Origin: Chlorocebus sabaeus
Lineage: Eukaryota; Chordata; Mammalia; Primates; Cercopithecidae
Assembly: GCF_047675955.1 (NCBI RefSeq)
Contig: NC_132915.1
Location: 44,932,526-44,996,525, forward strand
Direction: 5' to 3'
Length of the DNA: 64,000 bases
The first letter of the stretch is position 1, and each line of letters opens with the position of its first letter. The translations under genes and the position numbers were made by a program. The notes below the pieces were generated by a model, which was not told the origin of the DNA, did not search any database, and worked only from the letters and a program-made list of their open reading frames with translations. This document shows positions 21,880-33,535 of the stretch, piece by piece.

Positions 21880-22176
21880 TTTTTTTTTTTTTGAGATGGA
21901 GTCTCGCTCTGTCGCTCAGGCTGGAGTGCAGTGGCCAGATCTCAGCTCACTGCAGCCTCCGCCTCCCGGGTTTACGCCATTCTCCTGCCTCAGCCTCCCG
22001 AGTAGCTGGGACTACAGGCGCCCGCCACCTTGCCTGGCTAGTTTTTTTTGTATTTTTTTAGTAGAGACGGGGTTTCACCGTGTTAGCCAGGATGTTCTCG
22101 ATCTCCTGACCTCGTGATCCGCCCGTCTCGGCCTCCCAAAGTGCTGCGATTACAGGCTTGAGCCACTGCGCCGGCC
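21880..22176 (-). repeat. AluY, antisense, just upstream of exon 4
   Basis: Perfect duplication 'ttattaatgatttt' at 21866-21879 and 22177-22190. It has 'ccgggtttacgccattc' and 'gtggccagatctcagctc', close to the monkey-type AluY. It ends 143 nt before the exon at 22320. Confidence 0.94.
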
Positions 22177-22319
22177 TTATTAATGATTTTAACATGAATT
22201 ATGATGAATTTTAACATCTATAGGTAAGGAGAGCCTCTTTGTACATTTAAACTGGGGATGAAGGAAGAAAGATAACTTTTATTGATCTAATAGTAAAGCA
22301 AAATTTTATTTATATAAAG

Positions 22320-22451
22320 GAAGCATTGGAAAAACATCAACAGGAGAAGAATGAGATGGAGTGTCATATCAGGGAGACAGCGTTGGAGGAGTTTAGATTA
22401 CAAGAAGAACAATGGGAAGCAGAAAGAAGAGAATTACAATTTATAGTACAG
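22320..22451 (+). CDS. CCDC171: CCDC171 coding exon (fourth in window), symmetric
   Basis: 132-nt exon (44 codons, phase 0 to phase 0), EALEKHQQEK to ERRELQFIVQ. The acceptor 'tatttatataaag|g' has a poor pyrimidine tract, and the donor 'cag|gtattt' departs from the consensus after GTA, so the exon looks weakly defined. It is also closely bracketed by antisense AluY sequence: one copy ends 143 nt upstream and a left-arm-only copy starts about 52 nt downstream. Skipping or deletion would remove 44 residues without changing the frame. I recall Ser where this window has Cys in MECHIRE. The role in the protein is continuous coiled coil. Confidence 0.95.
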
Positions 22452-22480
22452 GTATTTTAAAAATAATAATTCAGTTCCTT

Positions 22481-22505
22481 AAATATATATATATATATAT
22501 ATTTA
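22481..22505 (+). repeat. (TA)n microsatellite
   Basis: Short run of TA units, 30 nt after the donor of the exon ending at 22451, at the insertion point of the next Alu. Confidence 0.85.
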
Positions 22506-22648
22506 TTTATTTTTTTTTTTTTTGCATTTTTTAGTAGAGACGGGGTTTCACTGTGTTAGCCAGGATGGTCTCGATCTCCTGACCTCGTGATCCGCCCGTC
22601 TTGGCCTCCCAAAGTGCTGGGATTACAGGCATGAGCCACCGCGCCTGG
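22506..22648 (-). repeat. AluY left arm only, antisense, just downstream of exon 4
   Basis: Poly-T runs directly into the middle A-rich region and left arm, ending 'gcgcctggct'. 'taaatatatat' on both sides suggests insertion as a half element, by internal priming or deletion. The element is about 94% identical by eye to the left arm of the Alu at 21880-22176. Confidence 0.88.
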
Positions 22649-22659
22649 CTAAATATATA

Positions 22660-23790
22660 TTTTTAATGCTGATGATATTCAAAATTACATTAGTGGGATA
22701 ATTGACTTGCTTAAAGGGAAAATAATTTCTAGTTTTGATTCTGGAAGGCCATGTTTCATTTGCTGTTACATGACAATAGGGCAACTATTACCAACAGATA
22801 CCACAGTGATTTCCATTGCATACATTATGTGATTTTTTAAGAAGGATGTATATATATTTGGTATTTTATTTTTCCAATTTAAAATGTGAGACTAATAGCT
22901 GTTTTGAATAGGATAAAGAAATAGAGTAATAGCATCTGGATGTTAAAGAATCCTTACAAATCATATAATGTAGTAATTTTTGAACTCTTTTGAAGAAGTA
23001 CAAATTCTTAATTATCCTGTATTCCTCCATCCCTGAAACATGCAGAATCCCTGAGGCTTCTGTAGTCCAATTTGAAAATTACTGATTACATCTAATCCCC
23101 TTTATACATGAGCAGATGGAGATTTGGAAGTTACTGACTCAGGTTATAGGCTGAATGATTAATGTGGGAAAAGACTACAGCTCTCTGGATTCTCATTCCA
23201 GTGTACTTTGCATTTTTTCAGGAGATTATATGTATTTATTTTGAAGGAGAGGTAGGAGAAACTCAAACTATTGTGTTATCGTGTGTTTTAAAGGAAATTT
23301 GTGAAGTTAATCCTCTTTAAGAAAAAAATCCATGAATCAACTAACTTAAAATTTCAAAGACATTTTCATCACTTCTTCTAATTATTTTGTGATAACACAA
23401 TGTGTTTTATGTAATTTTTCTACACAAAGTGACAAATTGAAATAACCTTTATATAGATGTCAAAGATATGCATTTTTCACAAGAATGAAAAATACCCACA
23501 TATAATAGTTTTGGAGTAATTGTGTGTCACAAACAACTTTGCAACACACAAGTTGACCAAAAATATGCAGAGAATAGAAGCCACTTAATTTTTTTAAGAG
23601 TAAAAGCTGGTAGTGAACAGTGGAAATACTGAATTTGTTGTATATGTCAGTATTGAAAATACCAATGAAACCACAGTTTTTCCAAACCTTTGGTCTTTGT
23701 GCAGTGCTTTTCTTCCCAGTCACTTCTTCTGTAGAATCTGGAAGGACAGTACAACCACGCTTTAGACCTCTTGTATTCTGTTTGTAGTTT
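22660..23790. other. Intron; MIR remnant at about 23095-23210
   Basis: Mostly unassigned AT-rich sequence. Near 23095-23210, 'ccctttatacatgagcagatggagat' and 'actacagctctctggattctcattccagtg' look like an antisense MIR. No gene seen. Confidence 0.5.
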
Positions 23791-23794
23791 GTGT

Positions 23795-24080
23795 AGTTAA
23801 TTAGTTCATTAGTTCATTTGCTCGTTCATTCATTCTTTAAGTACTTACTGAGTTACTGCTCTGGCTTCTGAGGCTATAAAACTGATTAAGACCTGGTTTC
23901 TGTCCTGGAAGATATTTCAATGCAGGGACATGTAAAAAGAGTAAATATTGTGTGATAAAATTTTAAATAAAATGCTGTAGTACCACAAAAGAGAAGTTGA
24001 TTAGCTATCTAGGAGACTGAGGAAGACTTTGCAGAGCACATGATATTTAAGCTGTTGATAAGTGTCTTAAAGCTACTTGG
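23795..24080. repeat. Ancient interspersed repeat, family unassigned
   Basis: 'ttcattcattctttaagtacttactgag' followed by a 'gaggaagactttgcagagcac' motif. The same old element type, with these parts in the same order, seems to occur at 50225-51210. It is a common deep mammalian repeat that I cannot name with certainty. Confidence 0.5.
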
Positions 24081-24498
24081 AATAAACAAGCAAGATAAAG
24101 TAAATTAAAATAGCCCTTTTATTTCTAAACACTCAGCCAGAGGTCTGAATTTGTAAAATGTAATTCAAAGGCCTGTGTATAAATATGTGGATGATGTGAT
24201 TTTGGTCTAGTTTCTTGATCAGTCCTGTAAATCCTAAATGAAACATAGTGGTTATACCAAAGTGTATATATGAAGTCCGAAAAGAATTTAAAATTCGGCG
24301 TTTGTCTTTCATTATGATGTGTACAGAAAAATGCAGGAATATGCTCCCTGGTTACTATGAATAGTATCTTCCTTTGCTGCTTTTGTAAGGTAAATTTTAT
24401 TGTATTTTGTAACTAGAATGTTTAGAACTCTGTTTCTCAATTTCTTGTCTTTTTTTGTTAATGAAAGAAAATAGCTTTTCCTTTTATAAATCAATCTT

Positions 24499-24793
24499 TT
24501 TTTTTTTGGGGGGGATGGAGTCTTGCTTTGTCACCCAGGCTGGAGTGCAGTGGCGCAGTCTTGGCTCACTGCCAGCTCCACCTCCTGGGTTCATGCCATT
24601 CTCCTGCCTCAGCCTCCCAAGTAGCTGGGACTACAGGCGCCTGCTACCACGCCCGGCTAATTTTTTTGTATTTTTAGTAGAGACGGGGTTTCACTGTGTT
24701 AGCCAGGATGGTCTCGATCTCCTGACCTTGTGATCCGCCCACCTCGGCCTCCCAAAGTGCTGGGATTACAGGCGTGGGCCACCGTGCTCGGCC
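24499..24793 (-). repeat. AluY/S, antisense
   Basis: Perfect 13-nt duplication 'ataaatcaatctt' at 24486-24498 and 24794-24806. The tail has a G-run (ggggggg), unusual for an Alu tail junction. Confidence 0.94.
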
Positions 24794-24806
24794 ATAAATC
24801 AATCTT

Positions 24807-25239
24807 AAGAAACTAGTGTGACTTTGTGTTAAATAAAACGTTTTTTAAAAACAACCTGAGGGATAGAGTGAACGTTTCTTCTCTTTTGGCTGTTGATGGG
24901 TTTAGCTTTACATACTGTAATTAGGTGTTAGTATCTTACAGTGTTCTCTTTGTGTAGCTCTCTAAGAGAATTCAGTTTTTTAAATAAGTCCTTTTTTTTA
25001 AACCTTCTCAGTGAAACCTCATCTTTAATAGACAAAACTTGTTATAATATTTCTCTCATCTGGGCTTTAGAATTCAGACCCACTATAAAAAGAAAACTTC
25101 AATTTTATGCCATGTTCTTTTTCTTTCTCGGGGATTGGAGCACTAAATAGAGGTGTCCTTCTCTGGAATATTAACGTGAGTGAATTCTTATTGGTGTTAT
25201 CTAAAAAGTTATGTCGTTTTAAGATAGTGTTTCTCATTT
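24807..25239. other. Intron, no firm feature
   Basis: AT-rich, with pyrimidine-rich patches. No repeat family or gene signal that I can support. Confidence 0.5.
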
Positions 25240-25541
25240 CTTTTTTTTTTTTTTTGAGACAGAGTCTTTCTCTCTGTTGTCCAGGCTGGAGTGCAGTGAT
25301 GCGATCTCAGCTCACTACACTCTCTGCCTCCTGGGTTCAAGCGATTCTCCTGCCTCAGTCTCCTGAGTAGCGGGGATTATAGGCACGTACCACCACGCCC
25401 AGCTAATTTTTGTATTTTTAGTAGAGAGGAGCTTTGCCATGTTGGCAAGGCTGGTTTCAAACTCCTGACCTCAGGTGATCCGCCCGCCTCGGCCTCCCAA
25501 AGTGCTGGGATTACAGGCGTTAGCTATCCTGCCCAGCCTTA
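25240..25541 (-). repeat. Alu (S-type), antisense
   Basis: Poly-T, both arms, ending 'atcctgcccagcc'. Confidence 0.92.
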
Positions 25542-25589
25542 TTTAATTTTTAAATTATTTATTTATTTTCATTTTATTTATTTATTTTT

Positions 25590-25848
25590 TGAGACGGGGT
25601 CTCGCTCTGTCGCCCAGACTGGAGTGCAGTGGCATGATCTGGGCTCACTGCAATCTCCACCTCCTGGGTTCACGCCATTCTCCTGCCTCAGCCTCCCGAG
25701 TAGCTGGGACTACAGGCGCCCACCACCACGCCTGGCTAATTTATTTTTGTATTTTTATTAGAGACGGGGTTTCACTGTGTTAGCCAGGATGGTCTCGATC
25801 TCCTGACCTTGTGATCCGCCTGCCTCGGCCTCTCAAAGTGCTGGGATT
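25590..25848 (-). repeat. AluY, antisense, 5' end lost at an L1 junction
   Basis: Runs normally until 'caaagtgctgggatt' and then changes directly to the 3' end of an antisense L1 ('tattttaagtttaggggtac'). The last 25-30 Alu bases are missing. Confidence 0.9.
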
Positions 25849-26915
25849 TATTTTAAGTTTAGGGGTACATGTGCAGGATGTACAGGTTAGTTACATAGGT
25901 ACACATGTGCCTTGGTAGTTTGCTGCACCTGTCAACCCATTACCTATGTATTAAGCTCAGCATGCATAGCTATTTTTCCTAATCCTCTCCTTCCCCTCAC
26001 TCTACCCCTGACAGGCCCCAGTGTGTGTTGTTCCCCTCCCTGTGTCCATGTGTTCTCATTGTTCAGTTCCCACTTACAAGTGAGAACATGGGGTGTTTGG
26101 TTTTCTGTGCCTGCCTTAGTTTGCTGAGGATAATGGCTTCCAGCTCTATCCGTCTCTGCAAAAGACATGATTTCATTCATTTATGGCTGCATAGTATTCT
26201 GTGGTGTATATATAGCACATTTTCTTTATCCAGCCTGTCATCGATGGGCGTTTGGGTTGATTCTATCTCTTTGCTATTGTGAATAGTGCTGCAGTGAACA
26301 TACATGTGCATGTGTCTTTACAGTAGAATGATTTATATTCCTTTGGGTATATACCTAGTAACGTGATTGCTGGGTCAAATGGTATTTCTGGTTCTAGGTC
26401 TTTGAGGAATTGCCACACGGTCTTCCACAATGGTTGAATTAATTTACATTCCCACCAACACTGTAAAAGCATTCATTCCTCTTTCACTGCAACCTCGCCA
26501 GCATCTGTTGTTTCTTGGCTTTTTAATAATTGCCATTCTGACTGGCCTGAGATGGTATCTCATTGTGATTTTTGACTTGCATTTCTCTGATGATCAGTGA
26601 TGTTGAGCTTTTTTTCATGTTTGTTGGCTGCATGAATATCTTTTTTTTGAGAAGTGTCTGTTCATGTCCTTTACCCACTTTTTGATGGGGTGGTTTGTTT
26701 TTTTCTTGTACATTCATTTAATTTCCTTGTAGATTCTGGGTGTTAGACCTTTGTCAGACGGATAGATTGCAAAAATTTTCTCCCATTTTGTAGGTGGCCT
26801 GTTTGCTCTGATGATAGTTTATTTTGCTGTGCAGAAGCCCTTAAGTTTTTAATTAGATCCCATTTGTCAATTTTTGCGTCTGTTGCAATTGCTTATGGCG
26901 ATTTCGTCATGGAAT
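25849..26915 (-). mobile_element. L1PA/PB-type L1, 3' UTR and ORF2 end, antisense, 5'-truncated
   Basis: Reverse complement of the L1 3' end ('aggggtacatgtgcaggatg', 'gaacatggggtgtttggttttc', 'gtatctcattgtgat') up to 'gatttcgtcatggaatctttg'. Frames are broken by stops. About 1.07 kb. Confidence 0.9.
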
Positions 26916-27497
26916 CTTTGTCCTGCCACAAGCTTTTGTGTTGTGGGACAGGCAATGGTAAAGCTTTGCTTCTAAACTATCATGTTCCTCCTTTTTCATT
27001 TTTCCCTTTAATTTCACTGTATACTTTATCAGTGGGATTGAAAACATTTAGAAGATGAATATATATGTTTTCATATTTATTTCATATCTAAAATTCTGTA
27101 CCTCAACCAGGGAATATAGTTATCCTTTCCTTATTCATTGACTAAGTTTGGTGTATGTATCTAGTGATTGAAGTATGGGGGAGTTTGTGATGGTATGGGA
27201 AGTGTAGCTTGAAAATAATTCCATGAACTAAAGAAAGAGGAGAAAGAACAGGGAGGCAGTGAAGAAAGTTATCAGACCAGCCTTAGTAGGCATGGTCTGA
27301 GAGGCCTTAAGACAATCTAGGGATTGGGGTGCAACATATCAAAAGCTGACCTAGTAAGTACGATTGTGATGTAGTGACACCTTGGAGGAAGTTATGTGAA
27401 ATGAAAGTGTTTTTAGGAATATCCTATAACAGAATACTGTGCAAATACACAGAAATAAGATATGAACATCAACAGATGAATGCAAAATATTAGGAAT
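26916..27497. other. Intron, no firm feature
   Basis: Unassigned intron between an L1 and an Alu. No gene signal. Confidence 0.5.
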
Positions 27498-27509
27498 ATA
27501 ATTTTATTT

Positions 27510-27792
27510 TGTTTTATTACTTTCTATTTTTGAGACAAGGTCTCGCTCTGTTGCCCAGGTTGGAGTGCAGCGGGACTATCACAGCTCACTGCAACCTTTC
27601 CCTACCTCAGCCTCCTGTGTATCTGAGACCACACGCATGTGCCACGAAGCCTGGCTTATTTTAAAATTTTTGTAGAGATGGGGGTCTTCCTGTGTTGTCC
27701 AGGCTGGTCTTGAATTCCTGGGCTCAAGTGATCCTTCTGCCTCAGTCTCCCAAAGTATTGAGATTACAGGAGTGAGCCACCACACCTGGCTT
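27510..27792 (-). repeat. Alu (J/S-type), antisense
   Basis: Duplication 'ataattttattt' at 27498-27509 and 27793-27804. Diverged, with short internal deletions. Confidence 0.9.
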
Positions 27793-27992
27793 ATAATTTT
27801 ATTTATGTAACACATTAACATATGTTAACATGTATGACAGGGAAACACCTTAAGAAAGTTTACCTTAAATAATCAAGGGCAGCAAGGAGCATTTCTTTTC
27901 TTCTGGAAAACTATGTACTGCTATCCTATTAACAAATGGCATAGAAAAGGACTCTGCCACTGATAACTTCGTTATAAAAATGCCCCTAATTT

Positions 27993-28305
27993 GTCTGGGC
28001 GCAGTGGCTCATGCCTGTAATCCCAGCGCTTTGGGAGGCTGAGGCAGGCAGATCATGAGGTCAGGAGATTGAGACCATCCTGGCTAACACAGTGAAACCC
28101 CATCTCTACTGAAAAAACAAAAACCAAAAACCAAAAAATTAGCTGGTCGTGGTGGCACGCACCTGTAATCCCAGCTACTCAGAAGGCTGAGGCAGGAGAA
28201 TTGCTTGAACCCAGGAGGTGGAGGTTGCAGTGAGCTGAGGTCACACCACTGCACTCCAGCCTGGGCGACAGAGTGAGACTCTTGTCAAAAAACAAATAAA
28301 TAAAT
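27993..28305 (+). repeat. Alu (S/Y-type), sense
   Basis: Flanked by 'cccctaattt' at 27983-27992 and 28306-28315. The middle A-rich region has expanded to AAAACC units and the tail to AAAT units. Confidence 0.92.
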
Positions 28306-28513
28306 CCCCTAATTTAGGGAAATTTAAAAGCAAGAAAGTAAGGGTCTTACCCCTTTCACCTTTGATTTCACTCCTCATGTCGGGATATAGAAGCATTATG
28401 TTTTTACATAAATAAAATGATATACCTCAATAATACTTTGCATCCATCTTTTGATGTTCATACCTTATTCTTTTAGTATTTGTGTGGCATTCTGTCATGT
28501 GGATTTTCCTAAC

Positions 28514-28838
28514 ATACTGTAGCCTCTCCCTTACCTGTGGGGCATATGTTACACGACACCAGTGGATGCCTGAAACTGCACATATGCTGTGTTTTTTTCT
28601 ATACACACACGTACCTATGATAAACTTTAATTTATAAATTAGGCACAGTAAGAGATTAACAATGTAATAATAGAAAAATCATAACAAGATACTATAATGA
28701 AAGTAATGTGAATGTGTCTTTCTCCCACTCAAAATATCTTATTGTACTGTATTCACTTATTTTTGGACCTAGGTTGACTCAGGGAAACTGAAAGGGAAGA
28801 TGAAACTGCAGATAAGAGGGAATATTGTATTTCAGCAG
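28514..28838. mobile_element. MER2 DNA transposon (Tigger group), non-autonomous
   Basis: Ends are inverted repeats ('actgtagcctctcccttacctgtgg' against 'cagataagagggaatattgt'), flanked by TA. Inside are 'gtggatgcctgaaactgc', 'acctatgataaactttaatttataaattaggc' and 'aaaatatcttattgtactgta'. I recall all three from MER2. The centre near the 3' inverted repeat is deleted. Confidence 0.85.
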
Positions 28839-28839
28839 T

Positions 28840-29050
28840 CTCTTATTGGTGTACATTTTACTTCTTTAAAAATTTTTAGCTCCAATTAATGATTCACTAA
28901 GATTCTTGTCCATATCTTTGAGCAGTCATACAAATGATTCTTCTGTGTAAATGCCTAGAAATATAATTGTTGCATCTACAAGCTTATGGATTCATAATTA
29001 TGATACATATTATACAAAGCACCAGTTTATACTCTACAGCAACAAACACT
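28840..29050 (-). mobile_element. Old L1M fragment, antisense (weak)
   Basis: 'gtgtaaatgcctagaaatataattgttgcatc' resembles an antisense L1 phrase ('gggtaaatacctagaagtggaattgctgggtc'). Strongly diverged. A similar piece precedes MER2 at about 28380-28513. Confidence 0.5.
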
Positions 29051-29870
29051 TTTTATTTGTATAACTTTGCTGGTCTTGGGGACATAGAAAAGAGGAACTT
29101 GTTCTGGGTCTTTCAGGAGATAATCTTGTAATAGATTAAGGTTGTGGTTAGCTATATTGATGTATTTTATAAGCTACAAAAGAGGAGTATATTTAGCTCT
29201 GATATTTTTCTAACTAGTGTAATTCTTCAGAATTGGAATGGAACCGTATTTTGGATTCTGAGAAATGTTGTTTATATGAGTATATATAAAGAATTATACT
29301 TTTTGGGCTGTGTTTCTGGAAGATATGGAAAGAAAGCAAGTTTATTTTCTAACAGCCAAATGTAGTTTCCTTTGATGTTAAATGTCAGTTTAAAAGCAAG
29401 CCTCATTTTAAAATTATTTTGAGTTCAACAACCCCCTCTAGTGGAAAAAAAAAGAAACTTCCTCAATTTCCAGTGTCCTTAATATGATTTTATTTCACAC
29501 ACAAATAAGAATGCAGGTAGCTTTTGGTTTGATTAGAAAATATGTTCTGTAACAGAAATTTTAAAGTTACATTTATTTGGGATGGAGGCAAGTTTCTCTG
29601 TAAATTGCACGAGGTATTTTTGTAGATTTTTTGGGGATTTTCTTGTGTGTTACAGTGCATCTCAGAATTTATATTGATAAAACCATAAACTTAAAGCAAA
29701 TATTTGAACATACAACCCCCCCCCCCAGGGATTTATATATAATCAATGCCCAGTATAACCAGCAATACCATTAATGTAACAAATACCACCTAGATCATGT
29801 TAGTGTTTGTTACGTCTACTTGAACTGGAAACAAACAGTAAATTGTTGTATCATTGAAGACAATTCTGAA
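29051..29870. other. Intron; C-run and a CTCF-like motif
   Basis: No gene. Holds an 11-base C run at 29716-29726 and 'ccccctctagtgg' at 29432-29444, which resembles a CTCF core on the - strand. Confidence 0.5.
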
Positions 29871-30039
29871 TCACTTCCCCATCCTGCCACCACTTCAGGC
29901 CCAAAAGAATAACTACCATTCTGAAGTTGGTGTTTAATTTTCTGTCTGTATACATTGACAGTATATTGTATTATTTTTTGTTTTAGGATATACATTAGAA
30001 TATCATACAGGATGCTTCTTTGTCCAACTTATATTTTTC

Positions 30040-30340
30040 ACTTTTTTTTTTTTTTTTCAGACAAGGTCTCACTCTGTCACTTAGGCTGGAGTGCAGTGGT
30101 GCGATCTTGGCTCACTGCAACCTCTGCCTCCTGGGCTCAAGCAATCCTCCCACCTCAGCCTCCTGAGTAGCTGAGACCACAGGCACATGCCACTACACCT
30201 GGCCGATTTTTGCATTTTTAGTAGAGATGGGGTTTTGCCATGCTGGCCAATCTGTTCTCGAACTCCTGAGCTCAAGTGATCCACCTGCCTTGGCCTATCA
30301 AAATGGTGGGATTACAAGTGTGAGCCATCATGCCTGGCCT
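30040..30340 (-). repeat. Alu (S-type), antisense
   Basis: Flanked by 'acttatattttt' (30027-30038) and 'acttgtattttt' (30341-30352). Confidence 0.92.
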
Positions 30341-30451
30341 ACTTGTATTTTTAAGATTTGTTAAAGTTAATAAAATAGCTTCTGTTCATTCAATTTGACT
30401 GCTGTATAGTATTTTATCTTGTGCATGTGCCATAATTTACTCATTACCTGA

Positions 30452-30858
30452 CTGCCTTGTCCATTTTCTGTTGCTTATAACAGAATACATGAAGCTGGTT
30501 AATTTATAAAGAAAAGGAATGTATTCTTGCAGTTCTGGAGACTGAGACATCTAATGTCAAGGGACTGCATCTGACGAAGGCCTTTTTGCTGGTGGGAACT
30601 CTGCAGAGGTCAAAGGCTGCACGGGCATTGCATGGTGGTGGGCTGAGCATGCCAGCTCAGGTCTCTTCTTGTAAAGCCACCAGTTCCACTCCCATGATAA
30701 CCCATTAATCCATTAATCCATGAATGGATTAACCCATTCACAAGGGCAGAGCTGTCATGACCCAGTCCTCTCTTAAAGTCCCCACCTCTCAATACTGTCA
30801 CATTGGGGATTACATTTCAACGTGAGATTCGGAAGGGACAAACATTCAAATCATAACA
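30452..30858 (-). mobile_element. MaLR-type LTR, antisense
   Basis: 'ccattttctgttgcttataacagaatacatg', 'taatttataaagaaaaggaatg' and 'cccattaatccattaatcc' through 'cattcaaatcataaca' match the reverse of a MaLR/MLT-like LTR. About 400 nt with no internal region attached. Confidence 0.7.
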
Positions 30859-31235
30859 CTGACATTGAGATTTAAGTTCTTTCCGAATTTAAATTATTAC
30901 AGACAGTGATTCCATGAACATCAAATCTTTTTATGTGGGTATGTGTTTAGTGTGTATGAAACATGTGCCAAATTGTTCTCTTAAGTGGGTGTAACAATTT
31001 CAAAGAAGAGTTTCTTCTCATTCACAGCCTCTAGGTATTTTTCAGATTTAATTTCTTTTGAAATAGGGTATGTGTGAAATTGTATCTCATTCTTGCTCAA
31101 ATTTCCACTTCCTTGACATTGACCATGTTATGTTTATTGGCCATTCATATTTCTTTTTTGTAAGTGCCAGTTTATATTTTTTGCCTTTTTTCTTTTGGAT
31201 TTTTGGGTATATTTTTACTGTTTAATAGGAGCTTT

Positions 31236-31523
31236 TGGCTGAGGATGGTGGCTCCTGCCTATAATCCCAGCACTTTAGGAGGCTGAGGTGGGAGAATTGC
31301 TTGAGCCCAGGAGTTCGAGACCAGCCTGGGCAACAGAGACACTATCTCAATGAAAAAAAAAAATGTATATATTAGCCAGGCATAGCGGCACACACCTGTG
31401 ATCCCGGCTACTAGGGAGGCTGAGGTGAGAGGATTGCTTGAGCCTGGGAGATCAAGGCTGCGTTGTCCTATGATCACAGCCTGGGCTACAGAGTAAGACC
31501 CTGTCTCCAAAAAAAAAAAAAAA
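31236..31523 (+). repeat. AluJ-like, sense
   Basis: 'ggctgaggatggtggctcctgcctataatcc' through 'gtaagaccctgtctcc' and poly-A. Diverged. Confidence 0.88.
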
Positions 31524-31651
31524 GTGTTTTTTTTTCTTTTTAAAAATATATTTGGTAACTAACCCTTGGTTATGTATATTCCTTTTGCAAACATCTTTTT
31601 CTTCTTTGTAGAGACAGAGAGGCAGTTTACATTGTATATGATGAACAGTTA

Positions 31652-31958
31652 ATTTTTTTTTTTTTTTTTTGGACAGGGAATCTCACTCTATCACCTAGGC
31701 TGGAGTGCAGTGGTGTGATCTTGGCTCACTGCAACCTCCGCCTCCCAGGTTCAAGCGATTCTCCTGTCTCAGTCTCCTAAGGAGCTGGGATTACAGGCGC
31801 CCATCATGCCCAGCTAATTTTTTTTTTTTTGTATTTTTAGTAGAGACGGGGTTTTACCATGTTGGTCAGGCTGGTCTTGAACTCCTGACCTCAGGTGATC
31901 CACCTGCCTTGGCCTTCCAAAGTGCTGGGATTACAGGCGTGAGCCACCGCACCTGGCC
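31652..31958 (-). repeat. Alu (S-type), antisense
   Basis: Poly-T, both arms, ending 'ccgcacctggcc'. The middle T-run is expanded. Confidence 0.92.
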
Positions 31959-31974
31959 TAGTTTTAAATTTTAA

Positions 31975-32700
31975 TGTAGTTGAGTTTGTCAGTATATTTC
32001 TTTATAGTAGTGATTGTTTTGTCTTACATAACCCAAAGTCCTAAAGAGAATGTGTATATAGCATGAGATGGGATCTAATTTTGTTTTTCCAGATAGATAG
32101 CCAAGTGTCCCTGTACTAGTTATTCAATTGTCCGTTCTTTTACCACATATTGATTTATAATGTCATTTCCATTATACATCAAGTTTTTTCATATCTAAGA
32201 CTTTGTTCCTGGGTACTCTGTTCTGTTTCACTTGCATGTTTGTTTCTGCAGCAGTACTAAATTGTTTTATTCACTATACCTTTAGAAAAAGTCTTGATAT
32301 CTGGTAGAGAAAGTTCCTCTGTCTTTATTCTTATTACTTTTAGGGGTGGGGAAGGGGTTATTCTTGGCCTTTTACTTCTCTATGTGAGTTTGAGAAATGG
32401 CTTATTATATTCCATCAAGAGACCTTGCTGTAATTTTGATTAAAATTAGATTGCATTTATATATCAATTTGACATAAAGTTGACATCCTTATAATGCTTA
32501 TCTCTTTTATTGTCCATCTTTTAATATTTTTACTCTTATTTTCTGAGAGATTTTCTCAATTTTGTATTGCAGCCTTTCTCTTACATTTTATTTCATCTTT
32601 TGGGTTTTTAATTTCTAAGAGGTCATCATTGTTATTTGATGATACCTTTCTTAGTATATTCTCCTTGTTTCATGTTTGTAATGTCTTAATTTAACTCTTT
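31975..32700 (-). mobile_element. Old L1M/LINE remnant, antisense
   Basis: 'gagatgggatctaattttgtttttccagatag', 'tagccaagtgtccctgtactag' and 'tggtagagaaagttcctc' follow reverse L1 ORF2 order. From about 32490 the sequence resembles the older antisense LINE seen near 4500. Confidence 0.65.
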
Positions 32701-32768
32701 GAGTGTATAAGTCATACTTATTTTGAAGGTGCTTTTCCCCCCACCCCTCCCTTGATGGTCTTGTCTTC

Positions 32769-33056
32769 TTTTCGAGACTGGGTCTTGCTCTGCTGCAAAG
32801 GCTGGAAATGCATGGCTCACTCATGGCTCACTGCAGCTTGAACCTCCTGTTCTCAAGCCGTCTTCCCACCTCAGCCTCTCGAGTACCTGGGACTACAGGT
32901 GTGCACCGCCACACCTGGCTACTTTTTTCTATTCTTTGTAGAGACAGAGTCTCACTGTGTTGCCCAGTCTGGTCTTGAACTCCTGGACTCAAGTGGTTGT
33001 CCCACCTTGGCCTCCCAAAGTGCTGGGATTACAGGTGTGAGCCACTGTGCCTGGCC
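32769..33056 (-). repeat. AluJ-like, antisense
   Basis: Diverged ('gagactgggtcttgctctgctgcaaaggctgg') through 'gtgcctggcc'. Confidence 0.87.
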
Positions 33057-33121
33057 TGGTCTTTATTTTCTCTGAGTGTTTGGCCTCATTTTGTAGTAGC
33101 CTCTGGGTTTCACATGAGAAG

Positions 33122-33535
33122 TGATATAGTTTGGACGTGTGTCTCTGCCCAAATCTCATATTGAAATGTAATCACCAGTGCTGGAAATAGGGCCTGGTGG
33201 GAGGTGATCATGGGGGCAGATTTCTCATGAATGGCTTAGCACCATTCCTCTTGGTACTATCCTCATGGTAATGAATGAGCTCTCACAAGATCTGGTCATT
33301 TAAAAGTGTGTAGTGCCTCCTTTGTCTTGCTCCTGATCTGGCCATGTGACGTGCCTGCTCCCCCTTCACCTTCTACCATGATTATAAGTTTCCCGAGGCC
33401 TCCCCAGAAGCCAAGTGATGCCAGCATCATGCTTCCTGTACAGTCTGCAGAACTGTGAGCCAATTAAACCCTTTTCTTTATAAATTACCCAGGCTCAGGT
33501 ATTTCTTTATAGCCATGCGGGAACAGCCTAATACA
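33122..33535 (+). mobile_element. MLT1-type LTR (ERVL-MaLR), sense
   Basis: Starts 'tgatatagtttggacgtgtg' and ends 'cagcctaataca', with 'cagcatcatgcttcctgtac' and 'gtgagccaattaaaccc' inside. A short flanking duplication is 'agaag'/'agaac'. Confidence 0.85.

Larger units (their letters stand above)
29871..31230 (-). mobile_element. Old L1M fragment, antisense, split by an Alu and an LTR
   Basis: Pieces at 29871-30039, 30341-30451 and 30859-31230 ('tgactgctgtatagtattttatcttgtgc', 'tgtatctcattcttgctcaaatttcc', 'ttggccattcatatttc') keep the order of antisense L1 ORF2 and 3' UTR sequence. Confidence 0.65.
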
